The translations under genes and the position numbers were made by a program. Shown in pieces: positions 1 through 9,533 of a DNA stretch of 64,000 nt. The stretch's first letter is position 1. The number at the start of each line of letters is the position of its first letter. Source of the stretch: JAVJST01 sp965229715 (lineage in GTDB: Bacteria > Pseudomonadota > Alphaproteobacteria > Rhodospirillales > Casp-alpha2); the NCBI GenBank assembly GCA_965229715.1, contig CBDDJL010000002.1, forward strand, positions 1,736,001 through 1,800,000, written 5' to 3'. The notes beneath the pieces were generated by a model. It was not told the DNA's origin. It was given only the letters and a program-made list of their open reading frames with translations, and made no database searches.

Positions 1-1
1 C

Positions 2-439
2 GAAGGTTTTCGCAACCGCGTTTTACCGCGCGCCAGGATTATCACGCCCAATGCCCCGGAGGCTGCCGTGTTGACGGGGTTCGCCGTCGACACTACCGAA
101 GACGCAGTCCGTGCAGGTCATGCTCTCACGGCGATGGGACCCGGTGCCGCCTTGGTGAAAGGCGGACATATCGAGGCCGATGGCGACCGTGTTGTCGATG
201 TGCTCGTCAGTACCGATGGCACGGTTGAGACGTTCGAAGGCGCGCGCATCGAGACCCGACATACCCACGGAACCGGCTGCACGATGGCCTCGGCGATCGC
301 GGCTGGATTGGGGCAAGGGATGCTGCTGCGGGATGCAGTCGCACGCGCCCGTTCATACGTTCTTGAGGCAATACGAATGGCGCCCGGTTTCGGGCACGGA
401 CATGGCCCGCTCAACCATGCCCACACGGTTCGGGACTGA
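2..439 (+). CDS. thiD: Hydroxymethylpyrimidine/phosphomethylpyrimidine kinase, C-terminal part (cut by window edge)
   Basis: ThiD phosphorylates HMP and HMP-phosphate in the cytoplasm, making the pyrimidine half of thiamine. The reading frame is already open at base 2, so the gene starts before the window and only about 145 C-terminal residues are seen. The first visible stretch, LPRARIITPNAPEAAVLTGF, matches the ribokinase-fold ThiD motif (ITPN-PEA--L). Further on, ALVKGGH and the HGTGCTMASAIAAGL segment supply the anion hole and catalytic region of this kinase family. An internal GTG at 68 could be mistaken for a start, but the conserved ITPN motif lies upstream of it. The stop is only 3 bases from the stop of the convergent regulator gene, leaving no room for a separate terminator. 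Confidence 0.9.
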   Translation, partial: EGFRNRVLPRARIITPNAPEAAVLTGFAVDTTEDAVRAGHALTAMGPGAALVKGGHIEADGDRVVDVLVSTDGTVETFEGARIETRHTHGTGCTMASAIAAGLGQGMLLRDAVARARSYVLEAIRMAPGFGHGHGPLNHAHTVRD

Positions 440-442
440 GTT

Positions 443-1837
443 TCAGATAACGACCTCATCGCGGTGCTGATGGCCGTTGAGCGTTTCACTGATGATTTCG
501 AGCGCGCGTTCGAGGCGATCTTCATCCGCCGGCTGACCGATCGCTAGTCGAACCGCAGCAGGTTCCTTCGTCAGGCTTGCAGGACAAAACGTCGCGACCG
601 GGAGGACACGAACACCACGGTCGTCGAGTTCGCGCTTCAAGTTGTCGCCGGACCAATCGCCGGGAAGCTTCAACCACATGTGATGCGCGCTATCGTGTGC
701 AGTTAGGTCGAAGTCCTTGAGATGCTTGCGCGCGATACTGACTCGGCGGGCGGTTGCTTTGCGTTGCCAGTCGATGACCGTATGGGCGGTGCCGTCAACG
801 ATCCAGCGGCGCGCCACTTCGGCCATCAGCGGCGCCGGCATCCAGGAGATAATCCGCATGGCGGTGCGGATTTTCCGCGTCAGCGCGCGTGAAGCCCGCA
901 GATAACCAATTCGGAATCCGCCGGCGAGGCACTTCGACAGGCTGGAAACATGGACCGTCTGCTCCGGAAGGATGTGGGCGAGCGGGGGGATGCCGGTTTC
1001 CGCAAGGGGTCCCCAGATATCGTCTTCGATGACCACGAGCCCGTAGCGTTTGGCGATGTCCGCGACTGCGTGCCGGCGTTCTTCCGGCATCGTGACCACG
1101 GTGGGGTTGTGTAACGTCGGCATGCAATAAAGGATCTTCGCGCCGGTGCGCCGGGCGACGTGCTCCAGACTGTCGGGCACGATGCCGCGTTCGTCGATGT
1201 CCACGGCTTCCAGTCTGTAGCCCAACGTTCGGGCAAGATGGATGACGCCCGGGAACGTCAGTTTTTCAACGAGGATGGTGTCGCCTGGTTCGGCGGTCGC
1301 CATCAGGGTGGCAAGAACGCCCTGTTGCGCGCCCGACGTCAGGGTCACGTTGTCCGACTCCGTCTCCATCCCGCACAACGTGAGCCATCGTGCGCCGGCA
1401 TCGATGTGATCGTCCATGCCGGTGTTGAACTGATAGTCGAGAAGACGGTCGACGCCGGCATTGTCGGCAATGGCATGAAGGGTGCGCGCCAAAGGCCCGC
1501 CAGCCGGTAGCGCAATCGGCGTTGCATGGATTAACTCGATCGTACCCGGCGATTCGGGAATCTGCGAGATGAAGGCGTCGCTTTGCGAACGGCGGTCGCC
1601 CAGAACGAAAGTGCCGCGCCCGACTTCGCCACCGGTAAGTCCGCGTCGCTCGACCTCCCGATAGGCTCGGGTCACCGTGCCAAGCGTCACGCCGAGATCG
1701 TATGCGAGGTTTCGTTGCGGCGGCAGTTTCGCCCCCGTCGGCAGCGTACCTGCGACAATTGCCTCGCCGATTGAATCGGCGATCGCAAGATACTTCGGGC
1801 CCTGTCGGGTTGCGATATCGGGCAGCCAAGTTGTCAT
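443..1837 (-). CDS. MocR-type regulator: GntR winged helix fused to a class I aminotransferase domain
   Basis: MocR/PdxR proteins are transcription factors that sense amino compounds through a PLP-binding aminotransferase-like domain. I chose the ATG at 1837 (464 aa) because the protein then begins MTTWLPDIATRQGPKYLAIA, the usual MocR beginning; a 22-residue upstream extension is AT-rich and reads through the promoter. Residues about 10-75 form the winged helix (LPPQRNLAYDLGVTLGTVTRAY). The rest is a fold-type I aminotransferase domain with the PLP lysine in SSLSKCLAGG. The gene is divergent from the DUF1127/threonine-dehydratase-like/alaX/phzF run, which it probably controls through the direct repeats between them. 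MocR regulators typically activate the divergent operon; the ligand here is unknown. Nothing in the frame looks damaged. Confidence 0.88.
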   Translation of the reverse strand: MTTWLPDIATRQGPKYLAIADSIGEAIVAGTLPTGAKLPPQRNLAYDLGVTLGTVTRAYREVERRGLTGGEVGRGTFVLGDRRSQSDAFISQIPESPGTIELIHATPIALPAGGPLARTLHAIADNAGVDRLLDYQFNTGMDDHIDAGARWLTLCGMETESDNVTLTSGAQQGVLATLMATAEPGDTILVEKLTFPGVIHLARTLGYRLEAVDIDERGIVPDSLEHVARRTGAKILYCMPTLHNPTVVTMPEERRHAVADIAKRYGLVVIEDDIWGPLAETGIPPLAHILPEQTVHVSSLSKCLAGGFRIGYLRASRALTRKIRTAMRIISWMPAPLMAEVARRWIVDGTAHTVIDWQRKATARRVSIARKHLKDFDLTAHDSAHHMWLKLPGDWSGDNLKRELDDRGVRVLPVATFCPASLTKEPAAVRLAIGQPADEDRLERALEIISETLNGHQHRDEVVI

Positions 1838-1846
1838 GGTGACAAT

Positions 1847-1925
1847 AATTACATTGCGAAAATTACATTGCAACAATATTTTAAAATGTATCGATTGTAT
1901 CAAAATTAAATCAACTTTGTATCAA
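1847..1925. promoter_or_regulatory. Two sets of direct repeats in the MocR divergent control region
   Basis: The intergenic region between the mocR-type gene and the DUF1127 gene is AT-rich. AATTACATTGC occurs at 1847-1857 and again at 1861-1871 (14 bp apart). TTGTATCAA occurs at 1895-1903 and 1917-1925, exactly 22 bp apart, or two helical turns, with a related ATGTATCGA at 1886-1894. Direct repeats spaced by helical turns are the known operator type for MocR/PdxR regulators. That these repeats are the operator is inference. Confidence 0.55.
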
Positions 1926-1949
1926 CCTTGCAATAACCGGAGACCGACA

Positions 1950-2168
1950 ATGTTTACGCAGACACGATCCCCCAACCGGGCATTCGGCTCGACCGGCGAT
2001 TTGGCATTTGGCCGGTTCGCCGAAACCATGATGCTGACAATGATGACCATGCTCGAGCGCGGCCGGCAGCGTGCTGCACTGCGCGAACTCGACGATCGGC
2101 TGCTCACCGATATCGGCGTTAGTCATGCTGATGCCATGCGCGAAGCGGATAAGCCGTTCTGGCGGTGA
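1950..2168 (+). CDS. DUF1127 (YjiS-like) small protein
   Basis: This 72-residue protein ends in the DUF1127 signature: an arginine-rich helix followed by ALRELDDRLLTDIGVSHADAMREADKPFWR. DUF1127 proteins are short and common in alphaproteobacteria. Some family members bind RNA or affect phosphate and small-RNA physiology, but the role of this one is unknown. I took the ATG at 1950, which follows a purine-rich stretch (CCGGAGA). The open frame continues upstream through the regulatory repeats, and a start there is unlikely. It lies first in the run divergent from the MocR-type gene, so both may share control through the repeats just upstream. Confidence 0.8.
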   Translation: MFTQTRSPNRAFGSTGDLAFGRFAETMMLTMMTMLERGRQRAALRELDDRLLTDIGVSHADAMREADKPFWR

Positions 2169-2219
2169 TGCTGGTTTTCGACGACTTGCCATCCAGTTGC
2201 AATACGGCAATGTAGGCGC

Positions 2220-3191
2220 ATGAAAGCAACTCTGGACCAACTTCGTGCGGCTCAAGGCGTGGTGAACCGCCATCTGCGCCCGACGCCGACGATTACCTGG
2301 CCGCTATTGGCCAAGCGTACCGTTTGCGAAGTCTGGGTTAAGCATGAGAACCACACACCGATCGGCGCCTTCAAGGTACGGGGCGGATTGGTGTATATGG
2401 ACGCACTCCGCCGCGAAACCTCCGATATTTCCGGCGTCATGGCTGCGACGCGGGGCAACCATGGCCAGAGCGTCGCCTTTGCCGCGCGCGTCAACGGCCT
2501 CCGCGCCGTCGTTACCGTTCCGCACGGCAACAATCCGGAAAAAAACGCGGCCATGGAAGCGTTCGGTGCCGAACTCGTCGTTCACGGCCACGATTTTCAG
2601 GCGTCGCTGGAGCATGCTGCAGCGGCCGCAGAAGAGCAAAACCTTCATTTCATGCTATCGTTTCACGATCGTCTCGTCGCGGGCGTCGGCACATACGCAC
2701 TCGAGTTCTTCGATGACCAACCGGATCTCGACGTCGTCTACGTGCCGATCGGATTGGGTTCTGGAATCTGCGGCGTGATCTCGGCCCGTGACGCCCTTGG
2801 GCTCAAGACCGAGGTTGTCGGTGTCGTTGCCGAAAACGCGGCGGCGTATGCGTTTTCCTTCGAACAGGGCGAACCGGTTTCGACCAATTCCGCCGACACC
2901 ATCGCCGACGGCATGGCCTGCCGCGTTCCCAATGCCGAGGCGCTCTTGGTCATCCGTGATGGCGCGGCCGACATTGTGCGGGTTGGCGAAGATGAGATCG
3001 CCGCTGCCATGCGACACTACTTCGTCGATACTCACAATATCGCCGAGGGCGCCGGTGCCGCTTCGCTCGCAGCGCTGATGAAGGAACGGGACCGCCGCGC
3101 CGGCCAGCGCGTCGGGCTTATTCTGTCCGGCGGCAACGCGGACCGGCGCCTGTTCCGAACAATCCTGGAACGGGAGGATCTCGATGACTGA
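2220..3191 (+). CDS. Threonine dehydratase-like PLP enzyme (fold type II)
   Basis: The 323-aa protein matches fold-type II PLP enzymes of the serine/threonine dehydratase group, which release ammonia from hydroxy-amino acids to give 2-oxoacids. The Schiff-base lysine is K52 in IGAFKVRGG. The cofactor phosphate loop is GLGSG near residue 180, and ATRGNHGQSVAFA is the substrate-binding loop. It has no C-terminal ACT regulatory domain, so it resembles catabolic threonine dehydratase, serine racemase or hydroxyaspartate dehydratase rather than IlvA; the exact substrate cannot be told. It overlaps alaX by 8 bp, indicating translational coupling. The divergent MocR regulator fits control by an amino compound. 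Confidence 0.85.
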   Translation: MKATLDQLRAAQGVVNRHLRPTPTITWPLLAKRTVCEVWVKHENHTPIGAFKVRGGLVYMDALRRETSDISGVMAATRGNHGQSVAFAARVNGLRAVVTVPHGNNPEKNAAMEAFGAELVVHGHDFQASLEHAAAAAEEQNLHFMLSFHDRLVAGVGTYALEFFDDQPDLDVVYVPIGLGSGICGVISARDALGLKTEVVGVVAENAAAYAFSFEQGEPVSTNSADTIADGMACRVPNAEALLVIRDGAADIVRVGEDEIAAAMRHYFVDTHNIAEGAGAASLAALMKERDRRAGQRVGLILSGGNADRRLFRTILEREDLDD

Positions 3192-3888
3192 AGAACTGTT
3201 TCGCCAAGACGCCTATCTGACGAGTTGCGAGGCGACCGTCGTTGCCGTTGAAGAGGACGGCATCATTCTCGACCGAACGGTGTTTTATCCCGAAGGTGGG
3301 GGGCAGCCCGGCGATGCCGGCATGCTACGAACAGCAAGCGGCGATATCGCGATTTCCGATACGCGAAAAAGCGACGACGGCATCCTGCATGTCGTTGCGA
3401 ACGGAACAGACCACGGTTTATCGGTCGGCGATACGGTCGAGATGTCGATCGATTGGGGCCGCCGCTTCGCTCATATGCGCATGCACACGCTATTGCATCT
3501 GGTTTGTGCCGCCGTCGATGGCGAGATCAGCGGTGCTGCGGTCGGCGCCGAGAAAAGCCGCGTGGATTTCAATCTGCCGGATACGAAGCTCGACAAAGAA
3601 GAACTCACGGACCGTCTGAACGAACTGATTGCCGCCGATCATCCGGTATCAGCGCGCTGGATTACGGACGAGGAACTGGCCGCGCAACCGGAGCTGATCA
3701 AGACCATGACCGTACGGCCGCCGTCCGGGCAGGGGCATGTCCGGTTAATGGAGATCGACGGGATCGACCTTCAGCCATGCGGCGGCACCCACGTCCGCTC
3801 GCTCGCCGAGATCGGGCGCGTGCGGGTCAGCAAGATCGAGAACAAGGGCCGCCACAACCGGCGCGTCAATGTGGTGTTCGACGCATGA
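3184..3888 (+). CDS. alaX: Stand-alone alanyl-tRNA editing protein AlaX
   Basis: AlaX proteins hydrolyse mischarged Ser-tRNA(Ala) or Gly-tRNA(Ala) in trans. The 234-aa protein has the full set of zinc ligands of the AlaRS editing domain: HTLLH (H101, H105) and CGGTH (C199, H203). The N-terminal FYPEGGGQPGD segment is the conserved glycine motif of the AlaX/AlaRS family. The length suits AlaX-M, which has the editing core without the AlaRS catalytic domain. The start ATG overlaps the end of the dehydratase gene and is preceded by GGAGG. Its stop overlaps the phzF-like start as ATGA, so three genes are translationally coupled. Sitting in an amino-acid catabolic operon, it may protect against misacylation by the operon substrate (inference). 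Confidence 0.92.
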   Translation: MTEELFRQDAYLTSCEATVVAVEEDGIILDRTVFYPEGGGQPGDAGMLRTASGDIAISDTRKSDDGILHVVANGTDHGLSVGDTVEMSIDWGRRFAHMRMHTLLHLVCAAVDGEISGAAVGAEKSRVDFNLPDTKLDKEELTDRLNELIAADHPVSARWITDEELAAQPELIKTMTVRPPSGQGHVRLMEIDGIDLQPCGGTHVRSLAEIGRVRVSKIENKGRHNRRVNVVFDA

Positions 3889-4697
3889 CGACGCTCCCGC
3901 TATTTCAGGTCGACGCGTTTACCGACCGGATCTTCGGCGGCAACCCGGCAGCCGTTTGCCCGCTCGAAACATGGCTTGGTGACGATGTGCTGCAGGCCAT
4001 CGCCAGCGAAAACAATCTTTCCGAGACGGCATTTTTCTTACCGTCGGCGAATGACGGCGCGGACATGGATCTTCGCTGGTTCACGCCGGCAATCGAGGTC
4101 GATCTGTGCGGTCATGCGACCCTGGCCAGTGCTCATGTATTGTTCGATCACCTCGACTGGTCGGCGGACGTCATTCGATTTGCAACCCGCAGCGGCGTGC
4201 TCAGCGTTTCCCGTTCGACGGACAGTTACGTCATGGACTTGCCGAATCGCCAGCCAGTGCCGGGGGCGTTATCGCCAGCGCTTCGCGATGTGTTTGATAT
4301 CGCGCCGGCCGACTACCTACAGGACCGCCCCGGGGACGGGATGAACATGGCCGTTTTCAACGATGCGCAGTTTGTAAGGAATTGGACACCGCGGCTCGAT
4401 GTCATTGCCGGCCTCGAAGGCGACGGGCTGATCATTACGGCGCCCGGCGATATCGATGGCGTCGATTGTGTTTCGCGGTACTTTGCGCCGAATGCCGGTA
4501 TTCCGGAAGATCAGGTGACCGGTTCGGCGCATTGTGTCATTGCGCCTTACTGGTGTGCGCGTCTCGACCGGGATCGCGTGCTTGCCCATCAAGTCTCTGC
4601 CCGTGGCGGAGAACTCCGGTGCCGGGTCCATGGTGATCGGGTGGATGTTGCCGGTGCGGCGAGGACGTGTATAGAAGGAGCGTTCCGCTACCAGTAA
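3885..4697 (+). CDS. PhzF-family isomerase/epimerase-like protein
   Basis: The 270-aa protein has the PhzF two-domain hotdog-like signatures: QVDAFTDRIFGGNPAAV at the N terminus, NNLSETAFF with the catalytic glutamate E47, DLCGHATLASAHVL, and DQVTGSAHC near the C terminus. PhzF proteins isomerise dihydro-hydroxyanthranilate in phenazine producers, but most family members lie outside phenazine clusters and have unknown substrates. No other phenazine gene is seen here. The ATG at 3885 overlaps the alaX stop (ATGA); an upstream open frame is an artefact of overlap with alaX. Members found next to amino-acid enzymes may act on amino-acid-derived enols, which would fit this operon (inference). Confidence 0.88.
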   Translation: MTTLPLFQVDAFTDRIFGGNPAAVCPLETWLGDDVLQAIASENNLSETAFFLPSANDGADMDLRWFTPAIEVDLCGHATLASAHVLFDHLDWSADVIRFATRSGVLSVSRSTDSYVMDLPNRQPVPGALSPALRDVFDIAPADYLQDRPGDGMNMAVFNDAQFVRNWTPRLDVIAGLEGDGLIITAPGDIDGVDCVSRYFAPNAGIPEDQVTGSAHCVIAPYWCARLDRDRVLAHQVSARGGELRCRVHGDRVDVAGAARTCIEGAFRYQ

Positions 4698-4708
4698 ACC
4701 GGGAGGCA

Positions 4709-5188
4709 ATGGTGTCACTGGAGATCGTACCGGCGCGGACTGCCGAGGACTTTGAAGCCGTCCGACACCTGTTCAGGGTTTACCAGGCCTGGCTCGACGA
4801 GCCGGTGTGCTTCGACGGATTCGAAGGCGAACTCGCCGGGTTACCGGGGCGTTATGCACCACCCGATGGCGAACTGCTGATCGGGCGTGTCGGGTCCGAT
4901 GTCGTGGGCTTGGTCGGGATCCAGCCGTTGAACGGCATCGTCGGCGCGTGCGAGATCAAGCGGCTCTACGTTTGCGATTCGTGGCGCGGCAACGGATTCG
5001 GCCGAAGTTTGGCGGAAGCGGCGCTCGACTGGGCCGCCAGGGCCGGGTACCGCTCGGTCGGTCTCGAGACCTTCGAAAAGCTTACGGCCGCGCGCGATAT
5101 CTATCGCCGCATGGGTTTCGTTGACCGCCCTTCACGTGACCGTAACGACTTGAAATCCCCCATTTTTATGGAGTGCACGCTTGTCTAG
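4709..5188 (+). CDS. GNAT-family N-acetyltransferase
   Basis: The 159-aa protein has the GNAT fold order: an N-terminal strand and helix (IVPARTAEDFEAVRHLFRVY), a beta-4 segment (CEIKRLYVCDSWRGNGFGRSL) that holds the acetyl-CoA pyrophosphate loop R-G-N-G-F-G, and a C-terminal TARDIYRRMGF helix typical of small-molecule acetyltransferases. The ATG at 4709 is preceded by GGGAGG at the right distance and replaces a longer frame that overlaps the phzF-like gene. It lies 11 bp downstream of that gene and is likely the last gene of the operon. The substrate is unknown; amino acids or related amines would fit the context. Confidence 0.85.
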   Translation: MVSLEIVPARTAEDFEAVRHLFRVYQAWLDEPVCFDGFEGELAGLPGRYAPPDGELLIGRVGSDVVGLVGIQPLNGIVGACEIKRLYVCDSWRGNGFGRSLAEAALDWAARAGYRSVGLETFEKLTAARDIYRRMGFVDRPSRDRNDLKSPIFMECTLV

Positions 5189-5290
5189 TGGTCGACCGCG
5201 TTCGGCAAACGGTCCGATTGGATTCCGCCTGCTGTTTGACCGTACCACACCATCTATTGTCAGGCCCAATCGATAGTGCATGCGTTTATG

Positions 5291-5319
5291 TTGAGACACG
5301 ATATATGGTGACCTATAAT
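5291..5319 (+). promoter_or_regulatory. Sigma70-type promoter for the SPOR lipoprotein gene
   Basis: TTGAGA at 5291-5296 and a consensus TATAAT at 5314-5319 are separated by exactly 17 bp. The lipoprotein frame starts about 70 bp downstream. The preceding acetyltransferase gene ended at 5188, so this gene appears to have its own transcript. Confidence 0.7.
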
Positions 5320-5387
5320 TGGTTATCGGGTCGAGAACGGCCCGCAAGCCGCCGGTTGCGGCCAGATCAATTCGGGGACCCACGGTT

Positions 5388-6779
5388 TTGCCGTTGAAAC
5401 GACACTTCAGAACGATCCTCTTGTTCGCTGTAATCGCACTGTCCGGTTGCGGCGCGGTGAGCCAGGGCGGGGGTCTCTTCGACAGCTCGTTTTGGCAGCA
5501 GACGCCTTTCCAGACGAGCAGCAATGCCGCCGAGCTCGGCATCGCCGAACTGGCCAAAGGAAACTATCTGACGGCGGAGTCGCACTTCCTTCAGGCGTTG
5601 CAGCATGACCCCAAGAACGTTCATGCGCTGCTTGGCGCCGGTATTCTCTATCAAAATACCGGACAGATTGTGAAAGCGCGGGAGATGTATGAGGCGATCC
5701 TCGCAATTCGACCGCCCGAGACTGTTCAGTTCGTCGTTCTTCAGGACGTCGCCACCCAGCCTGTGTCGCAGTTGGCGAGCCTCAACCTATCGCTTCTCGA
5801 CAGTGGCGGCGTGCTCGGCCGGATCAACAATACGTCGATGGTGAATGCAGGCAACCAGCCTGTCAGCGGTGCACTGACGATGCAGCCTATGCAACCTGCG
5901 ACGCAGGGCGCGACAGGGCAGGTATCGGGCGATAGCGGTGTGATGATGCAAGGGGCGGACACGATGCCGTCGGAAATCGGCCTGAGTGAGGATGACAAGT
6001 TCATTCTCTCGCGGTTTACGACTCTCAAGGCGCTTCGCGATCAGGGATTGTTGTCGCCTGACGAATATCGCGCGCGCCGGCAAGCGAACATCGGCGCTTT
6101 GTTGCCGTTGACGTCCCCGCCACCGGCGGCGGGACTCGATCGTCCGGTCCCGACAACCGAGCAAATCTCGACCCGCCTCCAGGCAATCGGTCGTGCCCTC
6201 GAATTGCGCGCGATTTCCGTGTCGCAGCACGCGTCGGAGCGCAACATGATTCTCGATGCAATGATGCCGGCAGCGCCGGTTGTCGTCGCGCCGCCGGCTT
6301 TGCCTCCCGATGGACTGATGGATGCGGCGGATCAGGTCCGTCGGCTTGAGTTCCTGCGCGACCGCGGGTTTATCACCTCCGACGAATATGCCCGCGAGCG
6401 GGCCGCGATCGAGGCGGCCATGGTTCCCGAGGGCGCCATGGCGGCGCCGGCCAAGCCCGTCGAAATGGCCGAGGGTGCGACCATGGCATTGGAGCCTGCG
6501 AAGCCCGAGAAGGTTTCGGGGCCGCAACCGGGCATCCATCTTGCATCCTACAAATCACCGGCACAGGCGGAACGGGGCTGGTCGCAGCTACGTCGCGCGC
6601 ATGGCGAGGTGTTGGCTGAGCTCTCTCATACGGTGACCAAGGTCAATCTCGGATCCAAAGGCATCTTCTATCGTCTGATCGCCGGTCCGTTTTCGAATAA
6701 CGCCGCGGCCAACGCGGCCTGCAAGCAGCTCAAGAGCCGTCGTCAGTTCTGCGAAGCGACCATCGCCGACCTCGGCTGA
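5388..6779 (+). CDS. Lipoprotein with TPR, two SHOCT-like segments and a C-terminal SPOR domain
   Basis: After a short basic stretch and a hydrophobic segment, the lipobox ALSGC predicts a lipoprotein. The start is probably TTG at 5388, 10 bp after GGGGA; the annotated frame can extend to 5319 but that adds a non-signal stretch and overlaps the promoter. Counted from this start, residues about 50-110 form TPR helices (AELAKGNYLTAESHFLQAL and HALLGAGILYQNTGQIVKAR). Two SHOCT-like helical hairpins follow (LKALRDQGLLSPDEYRARR and RRLEFLRDRGFITSDEYARER). The last 80 residues are a SPOR domain (GIHLASYKSPAQAERGW to FYRLIAGPF), which in known proteins binds denuded septal peptidoglycan. A role in envelope or division is likely; the partner is unknown. 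Confidence 0.8.
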   Translation: MPLKRHFRTILLFAVIALSGCGAVSQGGGLFDSSFWQQTPFQTSSNAAELGIAELAKGNYLTAESHFLQALQHDPKNVHALLGAGILYQNTGQIVKAREMYEAILAIRPPETVQFVVLQDVATQPVSQLASLNLSLLDSGGVLGRINNTSMVNAGNQPVSGALTMQPMQPATQGATGQVSGDSGVMMQGADTMPSEIGLSEDDKFILSRFTTLKALRDQGLLSPDEYRARRQANIGALLPLTSPPPAAGLDRPVPTTEQISTRLQAIGRALELRAISVSQHASERNMILDAMMPAAPVVVAPPALPPDGLMDAADQVRRLEFLRDRGFITSDEYARERAAIEAAMVPEGAMAAPAKPVEMAEGATMALEPAKPEKVSGPQPGIHLASYKSPAQAERGWSQLRRAHGEVLAELSHTVTKVNLGSKGIFYRLIAGPFSNNAAANAACKQLKSRRQFCEATIADLG

Positions 6780-6886
6780 AGTTTTTCTCGCGGCCGGTAA
6801 GAATTCGGCTGGACAAGTCCTGTGCCGAGGGCCTATATCAGCGCCGCCGCAAGGATCGTCGGCCCTTTATCCACAGGGGCGGCGGG

Positions 6887-6915
6887 TTGTTTTTTAGGAT
6901 GCAAAATCCTATACT
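6887..6915 (+). promoter_or_regulatory. Candidate rRNA operon promoter
   Basis: TTGTTT at 6887-6892 and TATACT at 6910-6915 are spaced by 17 bp, followed by a C-rich discriminator (CCTTGCCCC), as expected for a stringently controlled rRNA promoter. A small inverted repeat (TAGGAT/ATCCTA) lies in the spacer. The predicted transcript has a leader of about 370 nt before 16S. The rest of 6780-7219 shows no convincing gene. Confidence 0.5.
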
Positions 6916-7219
6916 CCTTGCCCCGCTGGTTGGTGGCTTCCATCAACGGTGGCACCCGAAATGACAGTCAGGATACACCGGCTTCGGTCGGGTCCTCGTG
7001 CCGCGGTGTTTTGCGGGGTTGTTATGGACGGTGAGCTCTTTGCCATAGTGAATAGGAATGGAAGGGATACGCGGGCGGCGTCTGGTCGTTTGGCTGGGTT
7101 TGTCTGTGTATCTTTTCAGCTCATGTAATGTGAAGTTTGTGAGATGTGCAGACGGCTCTTTTTGGCTGTTTGGATTGTTGGGATCGGGCTGGTTTTTACC
7201 GGGTTGGTTTTACAGTTGT

Positions 7220-7275
7220 CACAAAACCTGAGCCCGCTTTCGCTTTGGCGAAGGCGTGGTGAAAGTTGTTTTGTG
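7220..7275. repeat. CACAAAAC/GTTTTGTG hairpin, copy upstream of 16S
   Basis: Arms CACAAAAC (7220-7227) and GTTTTGTG (7268-7275) enclose a second hairpin, CGCTTTCGC-TTTG-GCGAAGGCG. Similar elements recur before 23S and on both sides of the 23S-5S spacer. Its place just before 16S suggests an rRNA processing stem or a mobile palindromic repeat. Confidence 0.7.
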
Positions 7276-7292
7276 CGTCCAATCGGCCACGT

Positions 7293-8793
<1,501 letters not shown>

Positions 8794-8911
8794 AAGGAAA
8801 CCTGAGGATTTTTGGTTCGCTGAAGATTTTTGGGTATCCAACATACTATCTGCCGGATGGTCCGGCGCCGTCCACGTATCCCTTCCTTTTAAGAAGCACC
8901 TGAACAGGTAT

Positions 8912-8988
<77 letters not shown>

Positions 8989-9000
8989 TCTTTTGGGTAC

Positions 9001-9076
9001 GGGGCCGTAGCTCAGTTGGGAGAGCGGTAGCTTTGCAAGCTTCAGGTCGTCGGTTCGATCCCGTCCGGCTCCACCA
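9001..9076 (+). tRNA. tRNA-Ala (TGC)
   Basis: A 76-nt tRNA with acceptor stem GGGGCCG/CGGCTCC, encoded CCA and anticodon TGC within CTTTGCAAG. It follows tRNA-Ile by 12 nt in the 16S-23S spacer. Its last 25 nt are repeated exactly at 9158-9182. Confidence 0.97.
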
Positions 9077-9157
9077 TTTTGTTCCACAAAATGTGGAACG
9101 GCGGGTCAATCGAACCGCCGGGATGAGGTCGTAACGCTGAACGGGGTTCGGCGATGG

Positions 9158-9182
9158 GGTTCGATCCCGTCCGGCTCCACCA
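9158..9182 (+). repeat. Exact 25-bp copy of the tRNA-Ala 3' end
   Basis: Bases 9158-9182 are identical to 9052-9076 (T-arm, 3' acceptor strand and CCA of tRNA-Ala). The 81 bp in between hold two hairpins (GTTCCACA/TGTGGAAC at 9081-9099 and CGGCGG/CCGCCG at 9099-9120). No 5' half of a tRNA precedes the copy, so it cannot be a functional tRNA. It could be a relic of recombination or of an element once integrated at tRNA-Ala. Confidence 0.85.
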
Positions 9183-9206
9183 GCCCGCTGCGCGGGCGGG
9201 TTTTTT
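9183..9206 (+). terminator. Terminator-like hairpin inside the 16S-23S spacer
   Basis: GCCCGC (9183-9188), a 3-base loop and GCGGGC (9192-9197) are followed by GGG and six T. This has the form of an intrinsic terminator and begins directly after the tRNA-Ala fragment. In an rRNA operon it would have to be overridden by antitermination for 23S to be made. Confidence 0.55.
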
Positions 9207-9533
9207 GGGAGTGGTGGTGTTCAGGGAGGATGCTTCTTAGAGGAAGAAAAGAGATCGGGCCGTATGGTCTGTATTGTTGTTTTGCGATGGTGAATAGGTA
9301 ATTTGGTTTGTTGCTGTATCGGTCCGTTGGGTCGGTATGGACAGCAGACACACCCTTTTGCGTTGCGATGTCGTGATGAGCGGCGCGCAGCGCAGAAACC
9401 GCGAATGAGTTGAGTTTGTTGCTTCTCCCATGGTCTTTTTTAGGGGGAAGGGACAGTCGCAGAACGGTTTACCAAGCCGTTCTGTTTTGTCACGCCCGGG
9501 CTTTGGCACACAGTCAGCGTGTTGAAGTTTGGG

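Noticed and set aside
3885..4697. Phenazine biosynthesis cluster
   Set aside because: Only a PhzF-like protein is present; no phzA-G partners.
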